This document shows, one piece after another, positions 26,535 to 34,837 of a stretch of 64,000 bases of DNA; the stretch's first letter is position 1; every line of letters starts with the position of its first letter. The translations under genes were made by a program, and so were the position numbers. Location of the stretch: positions 620,001 to 684,000 of the forward strand of contig NZ_CP006911.1 in the NCBI RefSeq assembly GCF_001281385.1, written 5' to 3'. The DNA comes from Candidatus Pseudothioglobus singularis PS1. GTDB lineage: Bacteria > Pseudomonadota > Gammaproteobacteria > PS1 > Pseudothioglobaceae. The notes below the pieces were generated by a model that was given only the letters and a program-made list of their open reading frames with translations, was not told the origin of the DNA and made no database searches.

Positions 26535-27388
26535 ATATTCTTTCTAATCCATTCGAGAATTTTATTAACCCCTTGCTCAGTTTTAGTTGGACTCAAAATG
26601 TCACCAAGAACACCATGCTTAGAGGGGTCATCCTCTAATGAGAGTATAGGGTTAAAAATCTCAACATTATTACCCATTTTAGAAATGATTTTTCGCGTTG
26701 CTTTTGGGGATACAACCTTGTCATTATCTGAAAACCAAAAGAGAATCGGCAGTTGTATTTTGCTGTGATTTGCTAAAGAGGCAGCAACCACAGAGTCCTT
26801 TACTGGAAAAAGTGCTTTTGTTGGGTAGCGAGTTGTCCAGCAGCGAGCATGCTCAGAATTTTTTGGAGTAAAGGAGTGTTCATTTCCCAAAATCAGAGGA
26901 ATAAACCACTTTGCACCCGGCAACCTAAGAAAGTGGCCCTTATAGGAGCTTGGCCCAAAATTGGGTGAGACATAGATTACAGATTTAACTTTTTTCTGAA
27001 CTTCTAGAATACAATGGATAAGTGAGCAACCGGTAGATGAGCCAATAAGAATAACCTCATCACCAATCATTTCACCGATACGAATTGCCTCATTGGTATC
27101 TGAAATCCAGTCATCAAAGGTGGCATCACTTAAAGCAATACCATCTTGACCATGGCCAGTAAGCCTCGTGAAGAAAACATTTGCTCCTATACGTTTTGCA
27201 ACTTCTTCAATCACTGGACTCAGTTCAACTCGGGTCGCAGAAAACCCATGAATAAAAACGATACTTAAAGAGGTTTTTTGAGATGACTTTCCAGCCCACA
27301 AAATTTTCTTTCCAATATTTTGACGAAGTTTAGGGGCTTCGTCTTCATCACTTTTGATTTGTTTTTCGACATTACTAAGATCAATCAT
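26531..27388 (-). CDS. Alpha/beta hydrolase
   Basis: A 285-residue cytoplasmic enzyme of the alpha/beta hydrolase fold. It has FIHGFSATRVEL (oxyanion region), the nucleophile elbow IGSSTGCSL, the Asp in WFSDNDKVVSP and the His in SKHGVLGD, so the triad is complete. The FTRLTGHGQDG loop resembles monoacylglycerol lipase or carboxylesterase types. Substrate unknown. It is divergent from the small RHH-like operon. Confidence 0.8.
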   Translation of the reverse strand: MIDLSNVEKQIKSDEDEAPKLRQNIGKKILWAGKSSQKTSLSIVFIHGFSATRVELSPVIEEVAKRIGANVFFTRLTGHGQDGIALSDATFDDWISDTNEAIRIGEMIGDEVILIGSSTGCSLIHCILEVQKKVKSVIYVSPNFGPSSYKGHFLRLPGAKWFIPLILGNEHSFTPKNSEHARCWTTRYPTKALFPVKDSVVAASLANHSKIQLPILFWFSDNDKVVSPKATRKIISKMGNNVEIFNPILSLEDDPSKHGVLGDILSPTKTEQGVNKILEWIRKNI

Positions 27389-27462
27389 TCTGAGCTAATT
27401 TTTTTGATACATATTTTTGATTTTAATTATAGCTTTAACTTCTTAAAAAAATTATTAATTTT

Positions 27463-27516
27463 GTATACAAAAAGTAATAAAATAAAATTACAAAAAGTAT
27501 ACAATAAGTGTATACT
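27463..27516 (+). promoter_or_regulatory. Three GTATAC palindromes over the RHH operon promoter
   Basis: GTATAC occurs at 27463-27468, 27497-27502 and 27510-27515; the first two sit next to similar AAAAAGTA sequence. The third overlaps a TATACT -10 candidate (27511-27516) with TTACAA (27488-27493) 17 bp upstream. This layout suits autoregulation by the ribbon-helix-helix-like product of the next gene. Confidence 0.5.
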
Positions 27517-27548
27517 AACTTTTAACATAGATTTTGATTGATCTTTAG

Positions 27549-27851
27549 ATGGGCAAATACGTTACAAAAAAAAATCAAGAAGAAGATGAGAAAAGAGTGG
27601 TCAGCGTAAGAATTCGCAGGCCCGTTTTTGATGCATTTAGGGGCGCTTCAATGGCTGCTAAAGATTTTGGTTATAGCATGTCTCTCTCTGGTGTTTTTGA
27701 GACTGCAATGGAAGATGCAATATCTGAGTTTAAGGATATCAGTGGAATTGACTATAAAGATGTTGCAAAAACGGAGCTTGATAAGAAGTGGGAGAGTAAA
27801 TACAAAGCTTCTAAAAAAGTCTCAAAAGGGAAATCTCAAAAAAGAGATTAA
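27549..27851 (+). CDS. Small ribbon-helix-helix-like protein
   Basis: One hundred residues, strongly basic at both ends. RVVSVRIRRPVFDAFRG is a candidate DNA-contacting strand followed by helix A, and SMSLSGVFETAMEDAISEF suits helix B, together the ribbon-helix-helix pattern of ParG/CopG/antitoxin-type repressors. The C-terminal tail (KASKKVSKGKSQKR) is lysine-rich. Repeated GTATAC sites precede it and the 74-residue gene follows 30 bp later. The fold is inferred from pattern; the regulated target is unknown. Confidence 0.55.
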   Translation: MGKYVTKKNQEEDEKRVVSVRIRRPVFDAFRGASMAAKDFGYSMSLSGVFETAMEDAISEFKDISGIDYKDVAKTELDKKWESKYKASKKVSKGKSQKRD

Positions 27852-27881
27852 AAGTTTAAAAATTATTAGGAGAGAAGATTA

Positions 27882-28106
27882 ATGTCAGATAGCAGTGTCA
27901 TAAGTAAGATAAAGGACTTAAGAAAGGATTTAGATAAAGAAACTGATTATTTACAAGAGCAGATGGAACTTCCTTTAGCTGGTAAATTAGCAAAGAATAT
28001 ACAATCAGAAAACAATTCGCTCCAGCTGAGTAAAGGGATTGCAATTTCAAAATGGATAAGAAAGATAACCTCTCAATTTGAGTCAGTTGATCCATTTTAT
28101 AAGTAA
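27882..28106 (+). CDS. Small helical protein, partner of the RHH-like gene
   Basis: Seventy-four residues with a strong ribosome site (AGGAGAG). The first half is coiled-coil-like (SKIKDLRKDLDKETDYLQEQ) and the second holds a helical segment (GIAISKWIRKITSQFESVDP). No toxin, recombinase or partition motif is recognisable. It appears co-transcribed with the preceding gene, so a partner or modulator role is inferred. Confidence 0.5.
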   Translation: MSDSSVISKIKDLRKDLDKETDYLQEQMELPLAGKLAKNIQSENNSLQLSKGIAISKWIRKITSQFESVDPFYK

Positions 28107-28115
28107 CTATTAATT

Positions 28116-28988
28116 CTAAGGTAAGTTGATTTGTTTTTTGGGCCAGCGCCAATTAATGAGAGTGCTGGCAACACCCGTCATGATCATTAGTCCTCCAATA
28201 ATCATTGACAGAGTGAGTTTTTCATCAAGAAGTACCATTCCAGCAATAATTGAGGAGATTGGAAGAAGCATTAGAAAAGGAGAAACCTGACTTACATCGA
28301 CACTACTCAATAAGTGATACCATACGCTATAGCCTACAACTGTCATAATAAAGGCTAAATAAAAAATAATTGACCAGTCAACAAGGCTTGCTGAAGTAAT
28401 TGCTTGCCACTGGCCATCCTCTATAATTAAAGATGCTATTAACATTTGAGGGGTAGCCATAATCGCAACCCACGCGAGAATTGTAATGCCAGATAGGCCC
28501 TTCAATCGACTAATCATTATTTGCGCCACAGCCCATACTGTTGAGCCTGCTACTAATAATATAACACTATCAATATGCCCATCCAGTCTTGGTTCACCAG
28601 CAATAATAAAGACGCCTAAAAATGCAAATCCCATTCCTAAAGCACGAGTTAATCCCAGCTTTTCTTTTAATAAGACTGTTCCCATAAGAGCTAGTATGGG
28701 TCCTTCGAGTTGAACCAAAATAGCTGCTGTTGATGCATCTATTCCTTTGAGTCCATTGTAGGTTAAAGCGTACTGAATTGTTGAGCCAATTAGGGCAACA
28801 ACAAATATTTCTCTCATATGGCCCCATGGTGGTTTTGTAAACCAAACCAAGACAAGTCCAGCAATTCCAAAACGAATTGACATAATGAGGAGTGCAGAGA
28901 ATTGCTCCATGCCAATTTTGGCTAGGGTGAATCCTAGCCCCCAGGTTATCGGGACAATAAGTGCTAAAAGAATTTGTTTAGAATTCAA
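28116..28988 (-). CDS. EamA/DMT-family transporter
   Basis: A 290-residue protein with ten membrane segments in two EamA repeats. The first repeat has ITWGLGFTLAKIGMEQFSAL and LVQLEGPILALMGTVLLKEK, the second VSPFLMLLPISSIIAGMVLL. The family exports or imports amino acids, metabolites and drugs across the inner membrane; substrate not predictable. A terminator of the upstream gene sits just before its start. Confidence 0.85.
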   Translation of the reverse strand: MNSKQILLALIVPITWGLGFTLAKIGMEQFSALLIMSIRFGIAGLVLVWFTKPPWGHMREIFVVALIGSTIQYALTYNGLKGIDASTAAILVQLEGPILALMGTVLLKEKLGLTRALGMGFAFLGVFIIAGEPRLDGHIDSVILLVAGSTVWAVAQIMISRLKGLSGITILAWVAIMATPQMLIASLIIEDGQWQAITSASLVDWSIIFYLAFIMTVVGYSVWYHLLSSVDVSQVSPFLMLLPISSIIAGMVLLDEKLTLSMIIGGLMIMTGVASTLINWRWPKKQINLP

Positions 28989-29003
28989 TATTATTTTTTC
29001 ACA

Positions 29004-29033
29004 ATAAAAAAGGAGGTCAATTATGACCTCCTT
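29004..29033 (-). terminator. Strong intrinsic terminator
   Basis: AAGGAGGTCA (29010-29019) and TGACCTCCTT (29024-29033) form a perfect 10-bp stem with an ATTA loop. On the minus strand it is followed by six T (29009-29004), placing it after the gene ending at 29076. Confidence 0.9.
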
Positions 29034-29075
29034 CTGAATATTAAAATAGATTAAATTAATATATTATGATTGTTT

Positions 29076-29444
29076 TTAACGTGATTTCCAATAAAAAAGG
29101 ATGATGAAGACAAGGCTAAGGACTATTCCACTTATTGGCATACCTCCTGAAGGAATAGCGCCTGAGGTTAAATGATAAACCTGCATCACAACCGCCAGCA
29201 TTTGAACTAGTATGAGTGTTTTGGTGGCTTTTTTTAGCTGCTCTTCAGATGTCCAATTTGGTAGCATAATAAAAAATACAGCAATAAAAAAGAATGACAT
29301 GGCTAAAAACTGCGCCATTGTTACCATAGGGGCAGTCACCTCCCAGCCATAAGAGGCAGCCATCATATCAGTTCCAAACAGCATGGATGCAGCCCATATA
29401 AGACCGATTAATCCATTAAGTCGATACACTAAAGTTAAAGTCAT
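29076..29444 (-). CDS. Small four-TM membrane protein, unknown
   Basis: A 122-residue protein with four predicted membrane helices (LNGLIGLIWAASMLFG, MAQFLAMSFFFIAVFFIMLP, TLILVQMLAVVMQVYHL, ISGIVLSLVFIILFYW). Family unknown to me; its length and topology resemble the 4546-4935 protein, but no clear sequence similarity is seen by eye. It has its own terminator. Confidence 0.6.
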   Translation of the reverse strand: MTLTLVYRLNGLIGLIWAASMLFGTDMMAASYGWEVTAPMVTMAQFLAMSFFFIAVFFIMLPNWTSEEQLKKATKTLILVQMLAVVMQVYHLTSGAIPSGGMPISGIVLSLVFIILFYWKSR

Positions 29445-29585
29445 AATATTTCTCCTATAATATTGAATTAACTAGTTTTTTTTAATATAAATTTTTTATT
29501 TTTAGAGTTTTATAGCCTCAAATCTTACCATAAACTCATCATATTTTTTTTTAGACTTTTGATTTTTTCCAAGTACAATTGCGTG

Positions 29586-30680
29586 ATGAAAAATTCTCAA
29601 AATCTAAAAAATAACTACGTTCCTCAGCCTGAATCAGAGGGTGGATGACGTTTTTCTGATCAAAATAATTCGAGCTCTATCCCTGATGTAGATTTTGATT
29701 TACTCAATGATGCGATCGAGGAGTACAAACATTTTTTTGATAATTTGGCTTCTGGAATAGTCATTATCAAAAATGGATATATCATTAAGGAGCACTACAG
29801 CTTTATGACCCTTCCTGGAAGTAGGTTTGATGTTTGGTCTTGTACAAAATCATTTACAGGGATTGCTTGGGGCCTTCTTTTAGAAGAGAGCAAAAATGGA
29901 TTATTGCCCAATAATGCAGAAGTTAAATTAGATAGTTTGGCATACTCATTTCTTCCTGAATCTTTTAAAGTGACTGACAAGCTTAAAGAAAAGATAACGA
30001 TTGGTCACTTGCTTAGCATGACTTCTGGAATTCCAGGAGAAGGCCAATTGACCTTTGGCATACCTCCAAAAATCAATAGCGGGCCTTTCGAGCATGCTCT
30101 AGGTTATCAAGAAAATCGTTATGGTAAAAAAACTGATAAGCTTATAGGAGATCCAGGTTCAGTTTGGGATTATAGTGATCCCGCAATAGCGCATTTATCG
30201 GTTTTATTTAAAGAGATTATGCAACAAGAAATGCATGAATATATGCAGGAGAAAGTGTTTAAGAAGATAGGTGTTGAGAATGCTAGTTGGGATGTTCATG
30301 GCGGTGGTGAGTTCATTGGGCCGCACACTAGCGCACATGTCGGCATGCATATTTCAGCAAGAGAGCTTGCAAGAGTTGGATACTTACTGATAAATAATGG
30401 TTATTGGAGTGGTCAGCAGATTATTCCAAGTTGGTGGGTTGATATGGCCACCAAGTCCTCTCAGAATTTAAATCTAGAGTATGGTTATACATTTTGGGTT
30501 AATACCCAGGGCTCTCGCTGGCCAGGTCTTCCAAAAGATATGTACTCATTGGAGGGTTATAACTCAAATAGATGTTACGTGATTCCATCCAAGGAGGCGG
30601 TAGTTGTTAGGGTTGGAGCTGGTCCTAATCAATGGAATGAGCAGGCGTTAATTGGTCGAATTTTAGATGCTATTGGTTAA
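29586..30680 (+). pseudogene. Beta-lactamase-type serine hydrolase interrupted by TGA
   Basis: The frame opens at ATG 29586 and encodes PQPESEGG, then TGA at 29646-29648 where the family normally has Trp (EGGWR), then continues in the same frame to 30680. Everything after is intact: the SxxK motif SCTKSFTGI, YSDPAIAHLS, and HISARELARVGYLL. Downstream re-initiation would have to use TTG 29745 or similar. It could be a fresh nonsense mutation, a sequencing error or a shortened working protein. The substrate (ester or peptide) is unknown. It ends 11 bp inside the convergent M81 gene. Confidence 0.6.
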
Positions 30681-32073
30681 TTAAATGCTCACCATTGCTG
30701 ACAACTGGAGAATAATCATTAAAGTCTTGGAAAGGATAAATCTTCTGCATCCGGTTATTATTTTCAATTCCCTTGATGTCCTGATTTACAGCACCACTGG
30801 TGAGCGCCATAAATGTTTGCGCAGAAAGTGATTGTAGCTCAGGAGAGAGGTAACCCGACTTAACAATAAGAGTTTTAAAATCTTTAAGGTCTAAATTCAG
30901 ATCAGTAAAGTCTTTTAGATTGTGAAAAGGTCGCCTTAATTTAGTGATTATGACAACTGTGTTTGATACAGAAGTAACGGCGCAATCATTTTTAAAGAAG
31001 ACATGGTCTGCTTTAAGTTTGAGTGATGGGCCTCCTCCTCCATACGTTCCCCCTAGGGTAAATTCATTGCCATCTTTGAGCGCTTCGTAGGCTGATTTTG
31101 AAGCGATTCCAGCAAATAGTGTGTATCTGATCTTTTGCTTTAAAACCTCTTTTAGTATGTCTGCTCTGTCTCCCACACCCCCTGCAGTTGGGTTATCACC
31201 GCTATCAGCGATGATTGAAAAGTCCTTACTCATCCAAGCCAAAGCATCTTTTATGCTCCCAGTGGGCATGTCTGATTCTAAAAGATATCGATTACTCCAG
31301 TAGGATTTAGCAATTGCTTTACATACCTCACTGCCAGTTATTTGATTAGTGCAGGTGACTATTGATGATGCTGATGCCCTAGGGGTGTCTGCCCAGACAT
31401 AGCCAACCATGAGGTTGCAATCAATAATATCGTTCTGCTGGTTATAAAGCTCAAGCTCTTTATAAATTGATTTACAGGGCTCAACAAAGGTAGAGGACAT
31501 TTCACCTGAAACGAGTACTGGAATTTGAGACCAAACAACTTGTGGCCTAATATTTTTATTAATTGCATCTGCAAGCATTGATGCAGATCGCCTGTAAGTT
31601 TCTATAACGTCAATATGGGGCGCTGTTTTAAAGGCTGCAAACGCATCAATATTGCTTATAATTTTATCAGTCATTTGACCATGAAGATCATAGCTAACGG
31701 AAATAATGCATTCATTTCCAACAGCCCTTCGAACTGAGGCAATCCATTTTCCTTCAGGATCATCAATTCCGTCAACATACATCGCTCCATGCATCAAAAG
31801 TAGAATACCATCTAGCCTTCCAAGAGTCTTTATTTCACTAATAAACTCTTCCATAACATCCTTAAAATATTGCTTTTCAATGGGGCCACCAGGGACTGAC
31901 TTTTTGAAAAATAAAGGATGTGTCTTTATGTTAAATTCGTTGAAAGGGTAGTCAACTAGATCAAGCAGAGCCTGGCCTTGAATCGTTTCAAAATCAGTTT
32001 TATTTTGGTAGAGAGGGGAGTAACTACTGCACTCTGTACTGATTCCGCCAATAGCTATTTGTTTAATAGCCAT
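30670..32073 (-). CDS. M81-family metallopeptidase (MlrC-like)
   Basis: A 467-residue protein with the MlrC/DUF1485 start IAIGGISTECSSYSP, central LLLMHGAMYVDGIDDPEG, metal-ligand candidates in SVSYDLHGQMTDKI and FKTAPHIDVIETYRR, and ADSGDNPTAGGVGD. The family includes microcystinase C and putative D-aminopeptidases. It is followed in the same direction by no close gene, and lies 20 bp downstream of the aldehyde dehydrogenase on the same strand, so the two are probably co-transcribed. Confidence 0.88.
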   Translation of the reverse strand: MAIKQIAIGGISTECSSYSPLYQNKTDFETIQGQALLDLVDYPFNEFNIKTHPLFFKKSVPGGPIEKQYFKDVMEEFISEIKTLGRLDGILLLMHGAMYVDGIDDPEGKWIASVRRAVGNECIISVSYDLHGQMTDKIISNIDAFAAFKTAPHIDVIETYRRSASMLADAINKNIRPQVVWSQIPVLVSGEMSSTFVEPCKSIYKELELYNQQNDIIDCNLMVGYVWADTPRASASSIVTCTNQITGSEVCKAIAKSYWSNRYLLESDMPTGSIKDALAWMSKDFSIIADSGDNPTAGGVGDRADILKEVLKQKIRYTLFAGIASKSAYEALKDGNEFTLGGTYGGGGPSLKLKADHVFFKNDCAVTSVSNTVVIITKLRRPFHNLKDFTDLNLDLKDFKTLIVKSGYLSPELQSLSAQTFMALTSGAVNQDIKGIENNNRMQKIYPFQDFNDYSPVVSNGEHLINQ

Positions 32074-32093
32074 GGCGGATTAGTTTAAATAAT

Positions 32094-33521
32094 TTAATTC
32101 CAGCCTGTAACAACCTTGACTTCGATATATTCATTAAAGCCATGTTCGCCACCTTCCCTACCAATACCAGAGTGCTTAAATCCTCCGAATGGAGCGCCAC
32201 TAGCAGCACCTTTGCCATTCAGTTCAACGGTTCCAGAGAGAAGTTTTTTGGACATTCTTTTGGCTCTTGCAGGGTCTTGAGTCTGAACATAATTAGTTAG
32301 ACCATAAGGCGTATCGTTTGCAATCTCGATTGCCTCTTCCTCGCTATCAAAAGGAATCATTGCAAGAACAGGTCCAAAAATTTCAGTGCGAGCAACAGTC
32401 ATTTGATTGTTAACGTCTGCAAAAATAGTTGGTTTAATAAAGTAGCCAGTTTCAAGTCCATCAGGCTTGCCCACACCTCCTGTTACAAGTGTTGCGTTCT
32501 CATCTATACCAGCCTGAATTAAGGCTTGAATTTTATCAAACTGTAGCTGTGAAACAACGGGTCCGAGATGTTTACCTTCTTTTGATGCTAAATCAGTCTT
32601 CGTTGAAAGAGCTGTCTCTTTAGCTATCTCTACAGCTTTATCATAGAACGATCTTTCAACAAGCATTCTTGTCGGCGCATTGCAGGATTGACCTGTATTA
32701 TTAAAGCAGTGTCTAACGCCTCTTTTAACGGCCTTTTCATCTGCATCTGCAAAGATTATATTGGCTCCTTTCCCGCCAAGCTCTAATCCAACTCTTTTAA
32801 AATCATCAGCAGCATTGTGAGAGATTAACGCGCCAGCTCTAGTTGAGCCAGTAAAAGAAACCATGTCTATGTCTGAGTGAGAGGTAAGCTGACTTCCAAC
32901 GCCAGCACCATCACCATTCACAAGGTTAAATACCCCTGCTGGGCAGCCAGCCTCCTCTAACATTTCTGCAAAGATCATAGAGTCTAAAGGGGCAATTTCA
33001 GAGGGCTTCAAAACCATCGTGCAGCCTGCAGCTATGGCTGGAATAACTTTTAGGGCAACCTGACTTATTGGCCAGTTCCATGGCGTAATAAGGGCGCAAA
33101 CCCCTTTTGGTTCATATATAAGCTGGTTATCTGAGTCATCAAGCTGCTCTTCAAACTCAAACTTTCTGAGTTGGTTGAGAAAGTCTTCAATGGCACTAGT
33201 TCCAGAAGGTGCCTGTGATGCTTTCGCAAAATCAATTGGAGCGCCCATCTCAATGGAAATGACTTCAGCCATTTCATCCATCCTTCTTTCATAAATAGAA
33301 TAAAGTCTCTCTAATAGGGCAACTCTATCTTCTTTTGATGAGCTTGACCAAGATGGTAGTGCTTCTCTTGCAGCAGTAACAGCGGCATTAGTATCTTCTT
33401 GTGAACCAAGCGAGATAACTGCACAAACAGTTTCATCAGAAGGGTTGATGACATCGAAGTCATTCTTTTTAGAAGGCTCAACCCACTGACCATTAATATA
33501 GAATTTTCTTTTATCAAGCAT
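32094..33521 (-). CDS. NAD(P)-dependent aldehyde dehydrogenase
   Basis: A 475-residue class enzyme with ITPWNWPISQVALKVIPAIA (cofactor-binding Asn region), FTGSTRAG, general base Glu in LELGGKGAN and the nucleophile Cys in NNTGQSCNAPTRM. The C-terminal PFGGFKHSGIGREGG is canonical. It oxidises an aldehyde to an acid; the specific aldehyde is not predictable. It lies between the aminotransferase and M81 genes, suggesting a catabolic group. Confidence 0.93.
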   Translation of the reverse strand: MLDKRKFYINGQWVEPSKKNDFDVINPSDETVCAVISLGSQEDTNAAVTAAREALPSWSSSSKEDRVALLERLYSIYERRMDEMAEVISIEMGAPIDFAKASQAPSGTSAIEDFLNQLRKFEFEEQLDDSDNQLIYEPKGVCALITPWNWPISQVALKVIPAIAAGCTMVLKPSEIAPLDSMIFAEMLEEAGCPAGVFNLVNGDGAGVGSQLTSHSDIDMVSFTGSTRAGALISHNAADDFKRVGLELGGKGANIIFADADEKAVKRGVRHCFNNTGQSCNAPTRMLVERSFYDKAVEIAKETALSTKTDLASKEGKHLGPVVSQLQFDKIQALIQAGIDENATLVTGGVGKPDGLETGYFIKPTIFADVNNQMTVARTEIFGPVLAMIPFDSEEEAIEIANDTPYGLTNYVQTQDPARAKRMSKKLLSGTVELNGKGAASGAPFGGFKHSGIGREGGEHGFNEYIEVKVVTGWN

Positions 33522-33600
33522 GATTTAATCTCCTTACAAAAAAATAGAGGTTATATTAAGAAATTTTAGATGTCAAGCTAAAACATAAACAAATCAATGT

Positions 33601-34776
33601 TTAGATACTCGCTAATTTATCAACTGAAAGTTTAATATTGTCCATGCTCGTAGCAAAAGATAATCTGACATAGCCTGGAGCACCAAATGCTGATCCAGGA
33701 ACAACAGCTAAGCTCAGTTTTTCAAGGCAGAAAGTTGAAAATTCAACGTCATCTTTAAGTCCAAGCCTTTCGATAAGGCCTTGAACTTTAGGGAATGAGT
33801 AGAATGCTCCGCCGGACCTTGGACATTCGATGCCATCAATTTCATTTAAGCTAGTGACTAAAAACTCATGGCGACGCTCAAAAGCTTCAACCATCATTGA
33901 TATAAATGACTGATCACCAGTGATTGCCTCAAGAGCAGCAGCCTGAGAAATAGAGCTTGGATTTGAGGTCGACTGACCTTGTATTTTTTTCATAGCTTTG
34001 ATGACTGCCTCGGGACCAGCAGCGTATCCAATTCTCCATCCAGTCATTGCATAGGCTTTAGAGACGCCATTTAAAATAACAACGCGCTCTTTTAGATTTG
34101 GACAGGCCATAGCAATGTTGACAAAATCATCTTCGCCCCATCGTATATGCTCATAAATATCATCACTGATTGTAAGCACATGAGGGTGCCTTTCAAGGAC
34201 TTCACCAAGGGCTACAATTTCTGATTTAGAGTAGACTGATCCAGTTGGGTTGGAAGGGCTATTAAGGACAAATAGTTTTGATTTAGGAGTAATGCTCGCT
34301 TCAAGCTGGTCAGGTGTTATTTTAAAATCTTGATCAAGCCCAGCCTCTATAAAAACAGGGGTTGCATCAGCCAGAATAGCCATGTCAGGATAGGACACCC
34401 AGTACGGAGTTGGGATAATAACTTCATCACCTTCATTTAAAATTGCTTGACATAGGTTATAAAAAACCTGTTTACCTCCACAAGAGACCATAACTTCAGT
34501 ACCAGAATAATCAAGACCATTCTCTCTTTTAAATTTTTCACAGATCGCTTTTTTTAGTTCAGGAGTTCCATCAGCAGGCGTGTATCTGGTCTCACCGGCT
34601 CCAATTGCCTTAACGGCTGCCTTCTGAATATTAGCTGGTGTATCAAAGTCAGGCTCTCCTGAGCCCATAGATACAATTTGTATTCCCTGAGATTTTAATT
34701 CTTTGGCTTTATCACTGACCGCCATTGTGGCAGAAGGTTTAACTTTTTGGACACGATTCGATAAGATTGATGACAT
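33601..34776 (-). CDS. Class I aspartate/aromatic aminotransferase (PLP)
   Basis: A 391-residue enzyme of the AAT I-gamma type. N-terminal SNRVQKVKPSATMAVSDKAK, GEPDFDTPANIQ and TRYTPADGTPELK match that group. The PLP lysine is in NGVSKAYAMTGWRIGYAAGP and the C-terminal carboxylate-binding Arg in GYVRLSFATS. It transfers amino groups between aspartate (or related) and 2-oxoglutarate. It is divergent from uvrB with about 60 bp between. Confidence 0.93.
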   Translation of the reverse strand: MSSILSNRVQKVKPSATMAVSDKAKELKSQGIQIVSMGSGEPDFDTPANIQKAAVKAIGAGETRYTPADGTPELKKAICEKFKRENGLDYSGTEVMVSCGGKQVFYNLCQAILNEGDEVIIPTPYWVSYPDMAILADATPVFIEAGLDQDFKITPDQLEASITPKSKLFVLNSPSNPTGSVYSKSEIVALGEVLERHPHVLTISDDIYEHIRWGEDDFVNIAMACPNLKERVVILNGVSKAYAMTGWRIGYAAGPEAVIKAMKKIQGQSTSNPSSISQAAALEAITGDQSFISMMVEAFERRHEFLVTSLNEIDGIECPRSGGAFYSFPKVQGLIERLGLKDDVEFSTFCLEKLSLAVVPGSAFGAPGYVRLSFATSMDNIKLSVDKLASI

Positions 34777-34837
34777 TTACTGTACTCTTTAAATGGTTTA
34801 AAATTAAGGGTTTTATTTTAATCATAAACTGCCAATA

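Noticed and set aside
29646-29648. Genome-wide TGA-as-Trp recoding
   Set aside because: TGA ends other genes here, for example pilW at 11440-11442, and Trp is otherwise coded by TGG throughout.
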